From assembly GCA_021018815.1 (NCBI GenBank), contig JAITYX010000030.1:5355501-5419500 (forward strand): a DNA stretch of 64,000 bases, read 5' to 3'. A program made the translations under genes and the position numbers. Source of the stretch: Talinum fruticosum. Its lineage: Eukaryota; Streptophyta; Magnoliopsida; Caryophyllales; Talinaceae. Positions 1 to 11,957 of the stretch are shown one piece after another. Position 1 is the first letter of the stretch. Each line of letters begins with the position of its first letter. The notes under the pieces were generated by a model that ran no database searches, was not told where the DNA came from, and worked only from the letters and a program-made list of their open reading frames with translations.

Positions 1-210
1 TCTGCAACTCCCCCAATCCCCCTCTCTCTCTCTAGAAATCAGAAAACCTTCACTCCATTGAACCTCTCTCTCTCTCCCTCTCTCTATCCAGCTACTGTGA
101 AGTGAAGACTGCTGTGAATTCACAACTAAGCAAAGATTTCAGATAAGGGCCTTGTGTGGGTGCAGAGATAGAAAGAAAGAGAGTGAAGGAATAGCAAAGG
201 GGATAGCTAG
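1..210 (+). promoter_or_regulatory. 5' leader region of the KANADI-like gene
   Basis: The stretch before the first start codon is rich in CT runs (about 22-34 and 64-86) and then becomes purine-rich. It contains no ATG, so the ATG at 211 would be the first met by a scanning ribosome. CT-rich leaders are common in plant genes. The core promoter is probably outside the window; I see no convincing TATA box here. Confidence 0.5.
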
Positions 211-1781
211 ATGGAGCTGTTCCCAGCACAGCCAGATTTATCCCTCCAAATCAGCCCCCAAACTCCAAACCCACATCAACTAACTCCACTTCCTGGAGAA
301 GACCCGACCCGGACCCCTCTCCCTCCCCCGACATGGATTTGGGCTTCTGGAAACGGGTCTCCGACACCACTAATTCCCGGAACAACACCAATGATGCCTT
401 CTTCGACCTCTCTCTCTCTCATCACCACAATCCCACCCTTACCACCGCCACCGCCTCCGCCGTCCTCCACCACCACAACCACCAGCTCTACCACCACCTC
501 CTCCACCCGCAAGGGGCACAAGAAAACATGGCCTTTCTCAGGCCCATAAGAGGGATCCCGGTGTACCAAAACCCTCCATCCTTCCCCTTCGCCGCTCCTC
601 CGCAGCCGTTGGATCCTCATTCCCCCTCATCCACGGCCGGGAGCGGGGACTACCCAATGGGGCCGTGGGGGCTGCTGCACCCAATCACCATCATAATCAT
701 AATCACAATCATCATCACCATCATATCCCCTTCCACCACCACCAAGGGGGATGATGAGATCGAGGTTCGGGCTCTCGAGGTTCCCGGCTAAGCGGAGCAT
801 GCGGGCGCCTCGTATGCGGTGGACTTCAACCCTCCACGCCCGCTTCGTCCACGCCGTAGAGCTCCTTGGCGGCCATGAAAGTATATTCTTTTTCTTAATT
901 ATTCGCTTTATTTTATTTATCCACATTTTTCATTTCATCCCTCCTTTTCTTCTTACAAACAAAAGAAACCCTTGAATGTATATCTCAAATCTTAATTTTT
1001 TTTTATTTTGATTTGATTTTGAATAAGTGTGGATTAATGGGTATTTTTGTGGAATTAGGGGCAACTCCAAAATCAGTGCTTGAGCTCATGGATGTCAAAG
1101 ATCTTACATTAGCTCATGTCAAATCTCATTTACAGGTAAATATTTTTCAGACTTAATCAATAAATAATTCGTATCTGATATCCCTCTTTTTAAATTATTG
1201 TCATTTTTATTATTGCTATGATTAAAAGGGGGAGGGGGAAGATAAGCTAGGGATTGGATTTCTTCAACCTCTCTTGGTGATTCTTTTGGTCCGACATTTA
1301 AACTTGATTAGTACATGAGTAAACAGAGTCTAAGGAAGTTGAGATGTATACAGTCTATCTTATATCCCGATATCGATCTTAGTACAACAGAGAGAGGGAT
1401 AGAGGGTTGAGGGAGTGTTAATTAATGAATGCAAAGATTTGAACATTATTTGAATCCCAAAATTCGAAAGTTTTGTTTTGTAGCCCAAAAGCTATAGAAT
1501 TTAGATCTGATGCAGAAATAATCAATCATTTGATTAAATTTAATTTGTTTTTTGAGTAGTTGGGTTTTGTTTGGTGATTAAATAGAGGATGAGTGAAGGT
1601 AGAAGATACGAAGTAAGACAAAGTCCGAGAAGAAAGGGGGAGGAGTGAAGGAAACACAGAAGAGATTAAACAGTAAAACAAAAGTTTTTGTTTTTCAGAG
1701 AAGACAAAGACTTCGACTGATGAATTTTATCATTCAGTTTTCTTTCTTCTTCTCATTCATTCATTCATTTTTCTCGGGAAA

Positions 1782-1833
<52 letters not shown>

Positions 1834-4800
1834 GTGCGTGTGTGTATTTCTCCCTCTAAAAACTTCCTTCCTAGAGATGGGAGAAGAAAATTTATGGAAT
1901 TATAGGGGGCAAGTACAGGAACACCATCATTTCTCAATCATATCATGTTTTACTCTTTCTCTCTCCTCTTTTAACCTGGGTTACACGATATATTTCACCT
2001 TGTCTAACTCTGGTTAATTTAATCTCCTACACGCTTCTCCATACATCTACTCCCTGCACCCTAGCTCCCCCTCCAATTTCAAAAGAATACGAGCTTACAC
2101 TGTCTGGACTTTTCTTTTCTTTTCTTTTTTAATTTCTTCTCTTACAATTGGGCTTTGCTTGTTATGGCTGCAGATGTATAGGACAGTGAAGACAACTGAT
2201 AGGGCAGCTGCTTCATCAGGTAACGCAGTTTTCTTACAATTTTGGAGTTTCTTTTTTGGCCAATTTTTTCATTTTCCGTAATGAATTTAGTGAAAATTCT
2301 TAGACGGGACAGTTTTATACGAGTTTTTTCAAATGAGTATATTCTTTTCTAAAAAATGATTAGACCACTCAACATTATATGGCCAAGTGGACATTTGGCC
2401 TAACAGTACAACAACTAGAGCGTTACAAATGAGAATGTCTCACCCAAGACTGCTCACTAATTTTAGTCTCTGATCGGAGTCAAATATTTATTCGTTTCCT
2501 TTTTTTGGCCTTTTGAATTTCGGGGAGAGCAGGGCAAGGAGATGTATATGAAAATGGGTCATCAGGGGATACATCAGAGGATGTATTTGGGAATATGCAA
2601 AGAGGAAGAAGTTCAGAGCTCCCAACCCCTCCCCATGGAAGATCTTCATCATCAAATCTCCACCATGACAAAGATTTCTCCCATGGCCTTTGGAGCAATT
2701 CTTCCAGGTTCAAAACCCATCCCCCCTCTCTCTCTCTCTCTCTTTGCTAGCCACAAGTACATTTGCATTTGCATGCTTATTGGTTCTAATTTCTTAAAAC
2801 TCCTAAGACTAAAGCTACTGATACATACACTTGATAGAGGTGCACAATGCATATTTTTCTAGCACTTCCATCACTTTTATGAAACATGCTTATTTGTCAT
2901 GAATAATAACGTCTAGATCCCGACCCGGGTCGTTAAATCTCTTGCATAAGATCGAGTCTAAAAAGGTCAAATGTATGCAGCCTTACATTCCGATAACAAA
3001 GAGTAAGAGGTTTTATGGAGAAGTCAAAACGTATGCATGTCTATTTCTACTCTCTCTCTCTAGATTCCTCAGGCAAAGGCATCATCATGCAGAATAGCTT
3101 AGCTTGCATGAACACAAAGCCATGCAAAGGGGGTCCCAAAAGATGTCAAAATAAGCTAATAAAATTTGACATCAAGAATCATATCATCACCTTTATTTAT
3201 AGTAATGTATATATCCTGGCTGTCCTGATTGAGTAGCACCAGCTGAAAGCTCTGGCTAATGGTGTTTTCTGAAAGAGAAGTTGGGGAAAAGAGAAAATTG
3301 CACTACCATTATAATTAATTGTTATTTACTTGCCATATTTTTTTATTCCAATGAAGAAGTGTGTCATAAGAATCCAAGCTTGACAAAGTCTATGCCCTCC
3401 ACCTTATACACCCAAGAATATGGCAATGTATCTCTTTCCTTGGGATTTTGTGGGCTCAAATCAAATATATATAGGCTTTCTTCCTTAGCTTTCTTTGTTT
3501 ACTTCTTTTCTTCTACTTTTATTTTCTCACCTACATGGAACCAACAAATATTTCATCTTTTTTCTTATAAGTAGAAATGAAAATATTCCCTCATGGACCC
3601 ATATGTATTTCAAGGGATTTCAGCTCTCATTAATAGTTATTTTGATTCCAATCATTGATCAAGCTTATTATTATTATTATCAAACTATTCATTTTATTTC
3701 AAGTACTGATGTCAATCGAGAAACGCAACACTCTTGATCATTCGTTTCATAATATACTTTAAGACACAAACTCTTATCAAATATCTAAAGTTGCAATTCA
3801 TGATAGACATTTTCGACACGAATATGATGGAGTTGAGTAATATTGATTATCACAGGCATGCAAATGTATATTATCTGGTTCTTTCTATCTCTCTCTAGAC
3901 CTCTCTATCTTTTTGAGCTTCAACTGAGGGAAATATTTGGTTTTCTTTCTCCATTTGTGATGTTTTTGTAGCAGGGAAGCTTGGTTGCATGGGAAGTCAA
4001 GGGAATGTGGAGGAAACATGCAATCCCAATCTTCTCTTGAGGTACGCAATATATAATATTTATTTTAATTTTAATTTTGGGTCTTTGATGCCCACATTGT
4101 GTTTGAAAGTTAGTTCCCACTATCATACATATATAACAAACTATTATACTAAAACATATATATTATTCTTGTGGAGAATATTGAGGGAATGTGCATAAAA
4201 AGAAAAGCAACTTAACCATAAAAAGAAAGAAAAAGACAAAGGAAGTAAAAGGGATTTTTTTAATTTTTTTTTTTTTGGTTGCAGTCTCTCCTTTCTTCAT
4301 CATCAAGTCCCTCATGCAAAGTAGAAAGATAATTTTTTAAAAAAAGAAAGAAAAGGAAAAGGGAAGGGATAAAAGCCTTTTAAAAGCTGTACAAGGAGAG
4401 TGTCCTGGTCATTTTAGGGGACAATTTTGTCATTTAATTTCCAAGGGAAACTTGGCTTCTCGTGACCTAGAAAAAAAGCTCTGTCCAGAACCCCCAAAAT
4501 AAAACACCATCAAATCAATGAGAAAAAAAAAAGCAAAATAACACCAAACATGAAAGAAAACCCAGAAAATTAAATATATATATGACAAAGTTTTATTTGG
4601 TCAAAGTCTGTATATCTTATTCTTATTTTATTCACTTTCATATGTACACATGTTTTTGGTCATATTTGAATACACAATCTGTCTACTCACCGCATTCATT
4701 CGCTCATATACTCCCTCTCTCCTTTTCTCTCTCTCTCTCTCGTCATATATATATATATATATATACTTATAATTTACCTTATGTGTTATGAAATGCACTT

Positions 4801-5764
4801 TTTACTCTTTTTTGGTCAATTTTTAAAAAATTTAATATATTTATTATAAATACAAGAATATTATATAGAGAATTAATTTTGCTTTAATTTAAAAAGGTTG
4901 ACCATCTTATCTACCATCGTCTTGAATAGACAATACATGAAATTGCATAGGCATCGTTATGAATTAAAGACTTAAAGTTAGTAGGTGCAAAGTGGAAGAT
5001 TTTCTAAAGGAATGATGATTTTTTCTGGTTCTTTTTTTAAAAAAATATGTGATTAAATTCTCAAGATTGAAAATTGAAGATTAAGCTTGTTAGCTAAGCC
5101 AAGGTGCACATGAAAGATTAACACTGTAGCAGGCTTTTTTTGTTTTAATTTTTGGTAGAAAAATGAAACAAAAAAGAAAAGAGCATTTTTCCCAATCTTG
5201 TACACTTTTTTCTTTCTCTTTTTCCTTTTTCTTTTCCTTAATTCCTCCTAAATATTTATTCCTTTATTCTCTGCCTAAAATGTCCTTGGATTCCTATTCC
5301 CCCACACGCTTAATGCTTTCTCTCCAAGCCTCCAACCCCCTCACAACTATCTCTTTGCCCTTTATCCTCTTTCCCTAATTCCCCCTTTCCTTTTCCTTTC
5401 CCTTCTTTTTATGTGGATATTTCACTTTTTATTCTTTTAATCTACTCAAAAAATTGCATTTCAGCTAATTTATTTCATTTTCCCTTTACCCGGTTAATTA
5501 TTTCGGTGATATAAAGGATTTGTGTCAAATTACGGTTAACGAGCTTATTATATGTCATGTTTCGTATTCGTGTTCGTGTTGTGTATTTATTACTTTATTT
5601 ATATACGTGTTTGGTCACAGAAGGAGCTCGATCCAAAATGCTTAAGCTATGAGAGATTATCAGAAGTGAGCTCATCAAATTTATCATCAGGAGATCATCA
5701 TCATCATCGTCAAGGAAGCCCAACAAGGCCCAATTTGGAGTTCACCTTGGGGAGGCCACAATAA
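211..5764 (+). CDS. KAN2: KANADI2-like GARP-family transcription factor, six exons; exon 1 frameshifted
   Basis: Exons are 211-880, 1059-1135, 2174-2219, 2533-2707, 3975-4041 and 5621-5764, all with GT-AG borders and consistent phases. KANADI proteins are nuclear repressors that specify abaxial (lower) organ identity. The N-terminus (MELFPAQPDLSLQISP) is the KAN2-type start. Further on come a conserved LRPIRGIP block, a His-rich stretch, then the GARP Myb-like domain spanning exons 1-3, from KRSMRAPRMRW through LMDVKDLTLAHVKSHLQ to MYRTVK, and a C-terminus ending EFTLGRPQ. In exon 1 the reading frame must change three times, near 255-259 (C run), 680-684 and 746-750 (G run). Each change fits loss of one base. 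With them restored the product would be 393 residues, the usual size for KAN2. One inserted base between 680 and 750 could replace the last two losses but gives an implausible Ile/Thr stretch instead of His. Everything downstream is intact, so I favour a working gene with sequence errors; a pseudogene is the alternative. Confidence 0.93.
1313..1395 (+). repeat. short dispersed repeat in KANADI intron 2
   Basis: The segment resembles 2895-3010 in intron 4: both carry a GAGTCTAA-like block followed by ATGTATRCAG, a CTTA step and CCGATA. This is probably a decayed short interspersed element. No internal Pol III boxes can be identified with confidence. Confidence 0.35.
1789..1827 (+). repeat. (TC)n microsatellite, KANADI intron 2
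   Basis: This is an uninterrupted TC dinucleotide run of 39 bp in intron 2, ending in TCTATCTCTG. Confidence 0.9.
2895..3010 (+). repeat. short dispersed repeat in KANADI intron 4
   Basis: This is the second copy of the repeat at 1313-1395 and is somewhat better preserved. It includes a 12-bp perfect palindrome, CGACCCGGGTCG, at 2921-2932. It lies inside the 1.27-kb fourth intron. Confidence 0.35.
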
Positions 5765-7725
5765 TATTAATTTCTAGGGTTTTTTTCCCTTTTTGGTGGG
5801 TTTGAAGGGGAGATTCATGAAGAGAAGACGATGAGTAAGAGAGAAAGAAGAACTCCTACTCATTCTGAAATGATTATAGAGTCTGAATTGAAGTGGGTGT
5901 CTGAGAATTAGGTGCCCATTGGTGGAAAATTCAGAGCCCAAAAGGAAAAGGAGGGCAGAGAGGAGATAAAGGAAAAGGAGGCCAGAAAAAAAAAAAAAAG
6001 AGAAAAGACAAAGAGACAAGAGAGACAGAAAAGCAACAAAAGGAGAGGGAATGAAGGAAGGAAGGAGAAGAAGGAGAGGGAGGGGGAAGAAAATAGTTTT
6101 ATTGTTAGATCCAAAATTCAACAAATTATATTATATTCTCTACGTAAATATGATATCCTAATCCATGATTTGGTATGTTTTTGACTGAGAATTTAGAGAA
6201 AGAAAGACACATTATAGGCCAAAAGGGTTGCCTATATTAATTTGAATGTACTTAAATTATGTTTTTCTGATGAAATTTACATATATTTGGTAATTATTAT
6301 TCTTGTAAATAGGAGAGGAGAAATAACTTTATTTAGCTACGTACCTTCAAAAGGGTTTCCTTTCACATTTTGAAGGCCAAAAAAAGTATATTTTGACAAT
6401 GCATCAAGGGTTTTTGGATAACTTTATGTTCATTCCTTAGCCATAGACCACATGCTCAACACTTTCCCAACAAAGGCAAATGTGTGAAAAGTGAATATGA
6501 CAAAGCTACTAAACATTAAAATGTGTACACTATGCTCTATATCTAAAGGCAAAAAAAAAAAAAAAAAAAGTATCACTATATTTATTCTCTCTTTCCTACT
6601 CGTATCAATAGTAGTGATTTTTTTGTTATTAACCAACTCAACATATTTTTATTTTGTCCACCACCACCTTTTTGACTCTATCAATACACTGGAGTTCGGG
6701 GCTTGTTCTTTTTCGTGTAAGCAATAGGTGTAGCCTGTAATTTAATTATAAAATTATTTTAAGGACCTATTTAACTGTATACTGTAAATTTAAAGCATAA
6801 AAAAATAGGGTCTTCCCTCACCTCCAAAAAAAGAAAAATTATGTTAATGAGATGACAAATGAGATGGCTTTTTACCACCATGCATGTTATTGAAATCAAC
6901 ATAGAAAAATTATGTTAATGAATTCACTAGAGATTTTGTCATTGAGTTATCTATCATATATTTTTTAAATCAAAAAAATTGAAAAATTATTTTTAATATA
7001 ATTCATTATAATTTACATAGAAAACTACTATATTGAATTCTTATGAACCATTTAAAATTTTAAAAAATTGAAGAAATTTTTATTTTATTTTTGGTATTAC
7101 ACAGGTACTCAAATTTCAAGCAGTTCATCATTTTCCCTTGTATTAGGCGATGGAATGTGCAGTCCATCGTTTTCTCGAATTGCTCCATGGAGTTGGAATG
7201 TGACTGATATGCCATGTTGTCGCCCTACTTCAATTTTTAATTATTCAAATTATTAAAATTTTCAAATATTTTATTTCTCAATTTTTTTCGCTTGTATATT
7301 ATTTGACATAAGTTTACGACTCATTGCCTAAATAGCTTTAATCTAATTAATATACTACTTTATAAAAAAATTTAATATACTAGGTCGTTTGGATTGAATG
7401 TAAAGAAAGAAAAAAATCAAATCAAAATAAAGAAAGTAAAAAAAAGGAAAAGAATGAAAAAAATATTGAAAAAAAAATTCTCTTGTTAATGCACTACAAC
7501 TCCCAACGTGTGTTTCATTTTTAAGATTTCGAAAGATTCAGATATAAGAAGCATATCCTGAAAGATAAGCATTTTGATAAGTTGAGAGACCGATTTTATT
7601 AGCCCCAAAAATATTTTTTTGAGAACTTTTATATCTCCCGTTAAAAAACTTTTCAATATGTTAGACAATATAAATACTCACTAACCAACAATGTGTTAGT
7701 TGACAGTCTCACTCATGGTTATTCA
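5765..7725. other. Region downstream of KANADI; no gene recognised
   Basis: The start should contain the KANADI 3' UTR. A purine-dominated tract (about 5906-6095, AGAAAGG-type) follows, then AT-rich sequence. Apparent open frames here are low-complexity reads of the purine or pyrimidine strand and match no family I recognise. Confidence 0.6.
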
Positions 7726-8223
7726 TGTTAGGATCCGGAGCTCACTCACACAAATAAAATAAGAACAAGAAACAAACAAAAATTTGGGACACAAAATTTT
7801 AACGTCGAAAAACCCAAATTTGGGAAAAAATCACAAATTGATGCACTAGATTTTAGTATTATAAGGAATTTACACTCAAGTTTTGACCTCCCTTACATCT
7901 TGTTATTCAACTACCCTACTTAATAATGGAGGATACATGCTGATTTTGTAGCCAATCACTGTGTATTAAACTAACCTTAATACACATTAAACCAACCAAT
8001 AACGCAAGAAAAACGGCCAAAACTAATGAAAATCAAAAGGCACAGCTGGCACGGGTTGTGTCAGCCAATACGGCCAGCTCGTGTTGGGTGCCGGCCATGC
8101 CGACTTCAATTCTACCCTCTTACAAGGTCCGTTTTCATTGTGCTTTGGGTCGTGTTCACTGTGCTTGCCCCGCAACGCGATGTACCGAGCCTAAACGCAC
8201 CATTAGGCTCCACACACCCAACA
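7726..8223 (-). repeat. 3' LTR of element A
   Basis: The sequence is homologous to 9910-10417 and to the LTRs of element B. On the minus strand it is preceded by a polypurine tract at 8224-8236, which marks it as the 3' LTR. Confidence 0.85.
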
Positions 8224-8293
8224 ATCTCCTACTTGGAGACTAATGGCTCACTTCCTTTGTTGCATCCTTTTAGTTCACCGAAATCCAATCTCT

Positions 8294-9870
8294 TCATCGA
8301 GAAAGACCAATCGAGGCTTTGCACCAGCTCACCGTTTCGGCACCTTCACCTTGGACTAGCACCCTTGCTGGTATCCCACTATCCAAGCCCTTCTCAAGCT
8401 TATCTTCAACATCACCCAACGTGAACTCCCACTTGAATCGATCGATCTCTTGCATACAATCAACATGCAAAACTAGCTCATCGGCATTAGTCAACAAAAC
8501 ATAATGAAGAAATAATTTATATCTTTGGGCTTTACCTCCCGTTGACAATGCCGCCTTTTTCATTATACCCGATTCTTGCACTTTACCTTATGAAGCACCC
8601 AATGACCTGTTTGTAGACACAACAAACTTCTCTTCATTCTCACCAACTCCTACTACAGCAGAACCCACATCAAATCTAACACCCCGTAGACTTCTACTCG
8701 AACAATTTATCCCGACATTTGAAACTAAGGCGCTACACCCCTCGAGTAGAGTACAATGAGCCGATTTTAATCCTTTAGGTACAACCAATGCCCCCTTAAC
8801 AATTTTTCAGTCCCCATTACAAAACTTTATTAGATACCTCGACTCATCCAATTGACTCACGAAATCAAATTCGAGCCAATCCCAGAATAAACCTAACTTC
8901 TTGCAAAATCCAAAACTCCTTACTAGAGGTTTTGATCCCCGCATCCCCTTGCCTAGTATATCCAAACTCTTCCCATTAGCAACAAACACATTGCCAAAAT
9001 TTCCAGCGATAATAAAATTGTGGAAAAAGTTTCTAGTAGATCCGGAATAAAATGATACCCCGAATCCACTATGCATGAATCAACAGGATTTTCCGCAAAC
9101 ACAAGTGCATCGCCTATATCCTCGATCGAAAGCAATGAATCCCGGTTATCAAACCTTTTAGGACTTTTTTTTTTGAAATATCCCTTATCACCATAACCTT
9201 AAAGAACAACCTCCCCGGGTTTTGGGACCAACCTCTTGCTTTGGACTTTGATCGATCCTTTTGTTTCTCCCTACCCCTTACATGAAATGCGTTTTCGATG
9301 ACTCCATCGTATCTTTCTTACGAATACTCTCGCTCAAGATCACATCCCGGACTTCATTATACTTTAAAGCATTAGACCCCTAGCAATACTAACAAAAGAT
9401 ATTATTGTGTCCTATCCCATGACTCGGGTAAAGAAGACAACAAAATTAACGCCTTAACTTCATCCTTAAAGTTAATTTTCACTGAAACAAGATTGGAAAT
9501 AATCACATTAAACTCATTAATATGATCTGCTACGCTAGTGCCATCATGCATTTTTACATCGAACAAATGACGGATAAGATATACCTTATTCATGGTTGAA
9601 GGTTTCTTATACAAGTTCGATAATGCCTCCAGCAGACCCCTTGGTCGTTTTTTATCCATCATGTTGAACACCACGTTCCATGTCAACGTCAATCTCATCG
9701 CCCCGGTGCTTGCAATCAAGCAACTCCTATTTCGTTCACTCCATATCGGCGAGCTTCACTCCAAGGGGTTGATACAAATCCTTCTGGTATAACAAGTCCT
9801 CGATTTGCATTTTTCGGAATGTAAAGTTTTTGCCATCAAAATCTCAATTTTCATCTTCTCGCTCTCTATG
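8294..9870 (-). pseudogene. Decayed copia gag-protease open reading frame, element A
   Basis: The minus strand reads in broken pieces. 9402-9719 encodes a clear copia gag (UBN2-type) segment with GLLEALSNLYKKPS, KVYLIRHLFDVKM and SVADHINEFN followed by LILLSSLPESW. 8953-9135 holds a remnant of the protease site (IVDSG) and 8807-9076 the following NGKSLDILGKG region. 8294-8581 corresponds to the unassigned C-terminal piece shared with element B. Stops and frameshifts separate the pieces, so no intact polyprotein can be made. The missing part of pol is absent in the same way in element B, which suggests the family lost it before these copies inserted. Confidence 0.8.
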
Positions 9871-9897
9871 TTTGATGAGCTCTCAAATCTCACCTTA

Positions 9898-9908
9898 CTC
9901 CGATACCA
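9898..9908 (-). other. Primer-binding site, element A
   Basis: The minus strand reads TGGTATCGGAG, one base away from TGGTATCAGAG, the site complementary to the 3' end of initiator-Met tRNA that primes plant copia elements. It sits one base inside the 5' (right) LTR. Confidence 0.8.
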
Positions 9909-9909
9909 T

Positions 9910-10417
9910 TGTTAGGATCGGGAGCTCACTCAAACAAACAAAATAGGAACAAGGAATAAACAAAAATTTGGGACACAAGATTTTAACGTGAAGGAAAAAA
10001 CCATGAACCAATGCACTAGATTTTAGTAGCTATTAGAAGGAATTTACACTTAAGTTTAACCTAGCTTACACCTTGTAGTTCAACTACCCTACTCAATAAT
10101 GGAGGATACATGTTGATTTTATAGCCAATTACTGTGCATTAAACTAGCCTTAACACACATTAAATCGAGTAATAGCGTAAGAAAAACGGCTAAAATAGAT
10201 GAAGCTCAAAAGGTACAGATCGGCATGGGCTACCCGTGCAGCTGACGCGGCCATGTCAGCCAACACGCCCAGCCTATGTTAGTTGATCGTCGTGCTAACT
10301 TTAATCCTTCCCCTTACACGGTCCGTTTTTGTTGCACTCTGGGTCTTGTTCTATGTTCTTGCTCCGCAACGCGATGTACCGAGCCGTAACACGCCATTAG
10401 GCTCCGTATATGCAACA
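9910..10417 (-). repeat. 5' LTR of element A
   Basis: It starts TGTTAGGATCGGGAG and ends TGCAACA, and is collinear with 7726-8223. The adjacent primer-binding site identifies it as the 5' LTR of a minus-strand element. Confidence 0.85.
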
Positions 10418-10439
10418 ATTAAACTCTAATCTAGATCTT

Positions 10440-10860
10440 ACGATTATGCAATTCTATGATCCAAAGACCCTTCATTAATCCAACTCCCATTAGAATCTTA
10501 AATATGTTAGAATCTTACGATCGTAATTTAGTTCAAAAAATTTGTGGTAGGATCGTAATACGATTCTACGTTCACAATCCGATCCACGATTCTAAATAAA
10601 TTTTATAAATTGGTGACACATAATTTTATTTGAGAATTCATCATTATAATCGCTTTTGAAACAAAATCTTTCACACAACATAGTTGAATTGAATTTCTAT
10701 AAATCTTTATAAAGATTTGCGAAGATTTTTATTCTTGTAAAAAATGTTTCACTATTACGGACAAATGTTAGAATCTTACTATCCTCTATCCGATTCTACG
10801 ATTTCAATTCTAACCACCCCGATCGATTCTAACTAGGATTCCGATTCTAACAAACTTGGT
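10440..10860 (+). repeat. Dispersed repeat with GATTCTA / CGATTCTAACA motifs, copy 1
   Basis: The segment is dense in GATTCTA, GAATCTTA and CCGATTCTA words. Its centre (TTGAATTGAATTTCTATAA and the downstream AGATTTTTATTCTTGTAA) matches the reverse complement of 29570-29890. No coding capacity or terminal structure was found. Confidence 0.55.
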
Positions 10861-11400
10861 CTCATTTGAATAAGGAGGAGAATACAAGTTCAAATCCCAT
10901 GAAACACACTTATTAAAAGGGTTTATATACTTTAAACATTCGCAGCCGAGGTTAAACTAAAAAAATATAAACTAATAATATCAAATAGCATTACAAAAGC
11001 AGCATATGAGAAGTAATAATGCAACGCATAATAAATAAATGATCTATGACCAACTTTAAATCCCATTCCATCTTATGTTTGTATTGATAAGAAAAAATGA
11101 ATGAAAAATCTATTTATTTTCTATGTTGGATTTATAAATGAGAGGAAAAAAGGGAGTAATAAAGTATAAAACTATATATCAAATTCATGTTCTTCAAATT
11201 TTCCCACCACTTTGGTCATCTAAGCATAAGAATTTATTTAATTTTCCCAGCTACCATTCATTTGTTTTCTTCAAATTGCTGGCTATATTCAAAATCAACA
11301 ATGAATAAATTATCCTTCAATAGGAGTTAAAAGCTAACGTCCGTCATCTACTTTTTAAAGAGTAGATGGGCCATTTCTTTTTAGACGTATCCAAACTTAT

Positions 11401-11663
11401 TACTTCATTTATTTTATAATATTTGTCGCTTTTAGATTATACGGAAATATTAATATAATATAAAATTTATGACAAATTTATGTTAAAATATCAAATTACC
11501 CCAAAGTTTCATTAAAAATTACCAAAGTAAATGAGAAAAAATAATTACTAAGAAAAAATTGATAAATTAGTCATTAATATGTCAATGTAATTTTAAAGTG
11601 ATTGATAATGTAAAAACAAAAAAAGTTACTTAAAGTAAAATGTATTGTAAATAGAGGGAGTAA
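11401..11663. mobile_element. Stowaway-like MITE
   Basis: The left end TACTTCATTTATTTTATAAT and the right end ATAGAGGGAGTA are diverged forms of the Tc1/mariner Stowaway terminus (TACTCCCTCC...). The left end continues into the family's AATATTTGTC block. It is AT-rich and non-coding, and both ends carry TA as expected for a mariner-type target site. Confidence 0.55.
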
Positions 11664-11918
11664 TATATGGTATCCTTCATGGAGAAATAAAACAACTCCC
11701 GAAAATCTAGGTATGGTTTCACCTTTTCCCCTACAAGCCAAAAGCCTTACTATATGTAAATTCTTATACCCATATGGAAGCATATACTCCCGGATAACAT
11801 GTCATTATGTTTGGCCACAAAATCTCTCTTATTTTTCCTTTTGTCCAACCATTTGTGGACATATGTCTAAGGAAGCATATATTTCCGGATGTATAATAAA
11901 TTGTTCTAGTAACCTTAC

Positions 11919-11957
<39 letters not shown>

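Larger units (their letters stand above)
7726..10417 (-). mobile_element. Short Ty1-copia-type LTR element A, gag/partial protease only
   Basis: The 2,692-bp element has two LTRs of about 500 bp (7726-8223 and 9910-10417), each beginning TGTTAGGATC and ending in ACA. On the minus strand a primer-binding site, TGGTATCGGAG, lies beside the right LTR (plus strand 9898-9908), nearly matching the initiator-Met tRNA site used by plant copia elements. A purine-rich tract (AAGTAGGAGAT on the minus strand) lies next to the left LTR. The 1.7-kb interior encodes a recognisable copia gag and protease remnant. No integrase, reverse transcriptase or RNase H is seen, and there is no room for them. The LTRs differ noticeably (roughly 85% identical by eye), so the insertion is old. 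Flanks ATTCA and ATTAA may be a decayed 5-bp target duplication. The architecture fits the non-autonomous class called TR-GAG. Confidence 0.85.

Noticed and set aside
276..620. 114-residue open frame antisense to KANADI exon 1
   Set aside because: It is the reverse strand of His/Pro/Ser-rich coding sequence and gives low-complexity Val/Gly/Glu; no family resemblance.
5774..6184. Overlapping open frames of 116, 68 and 90 residues downstream of KANADI
   Set aside because: All come from one purine/pyrimidine-biased tract and encode runs of Phe/Leu/Ser or Lys/Glu/Arg.
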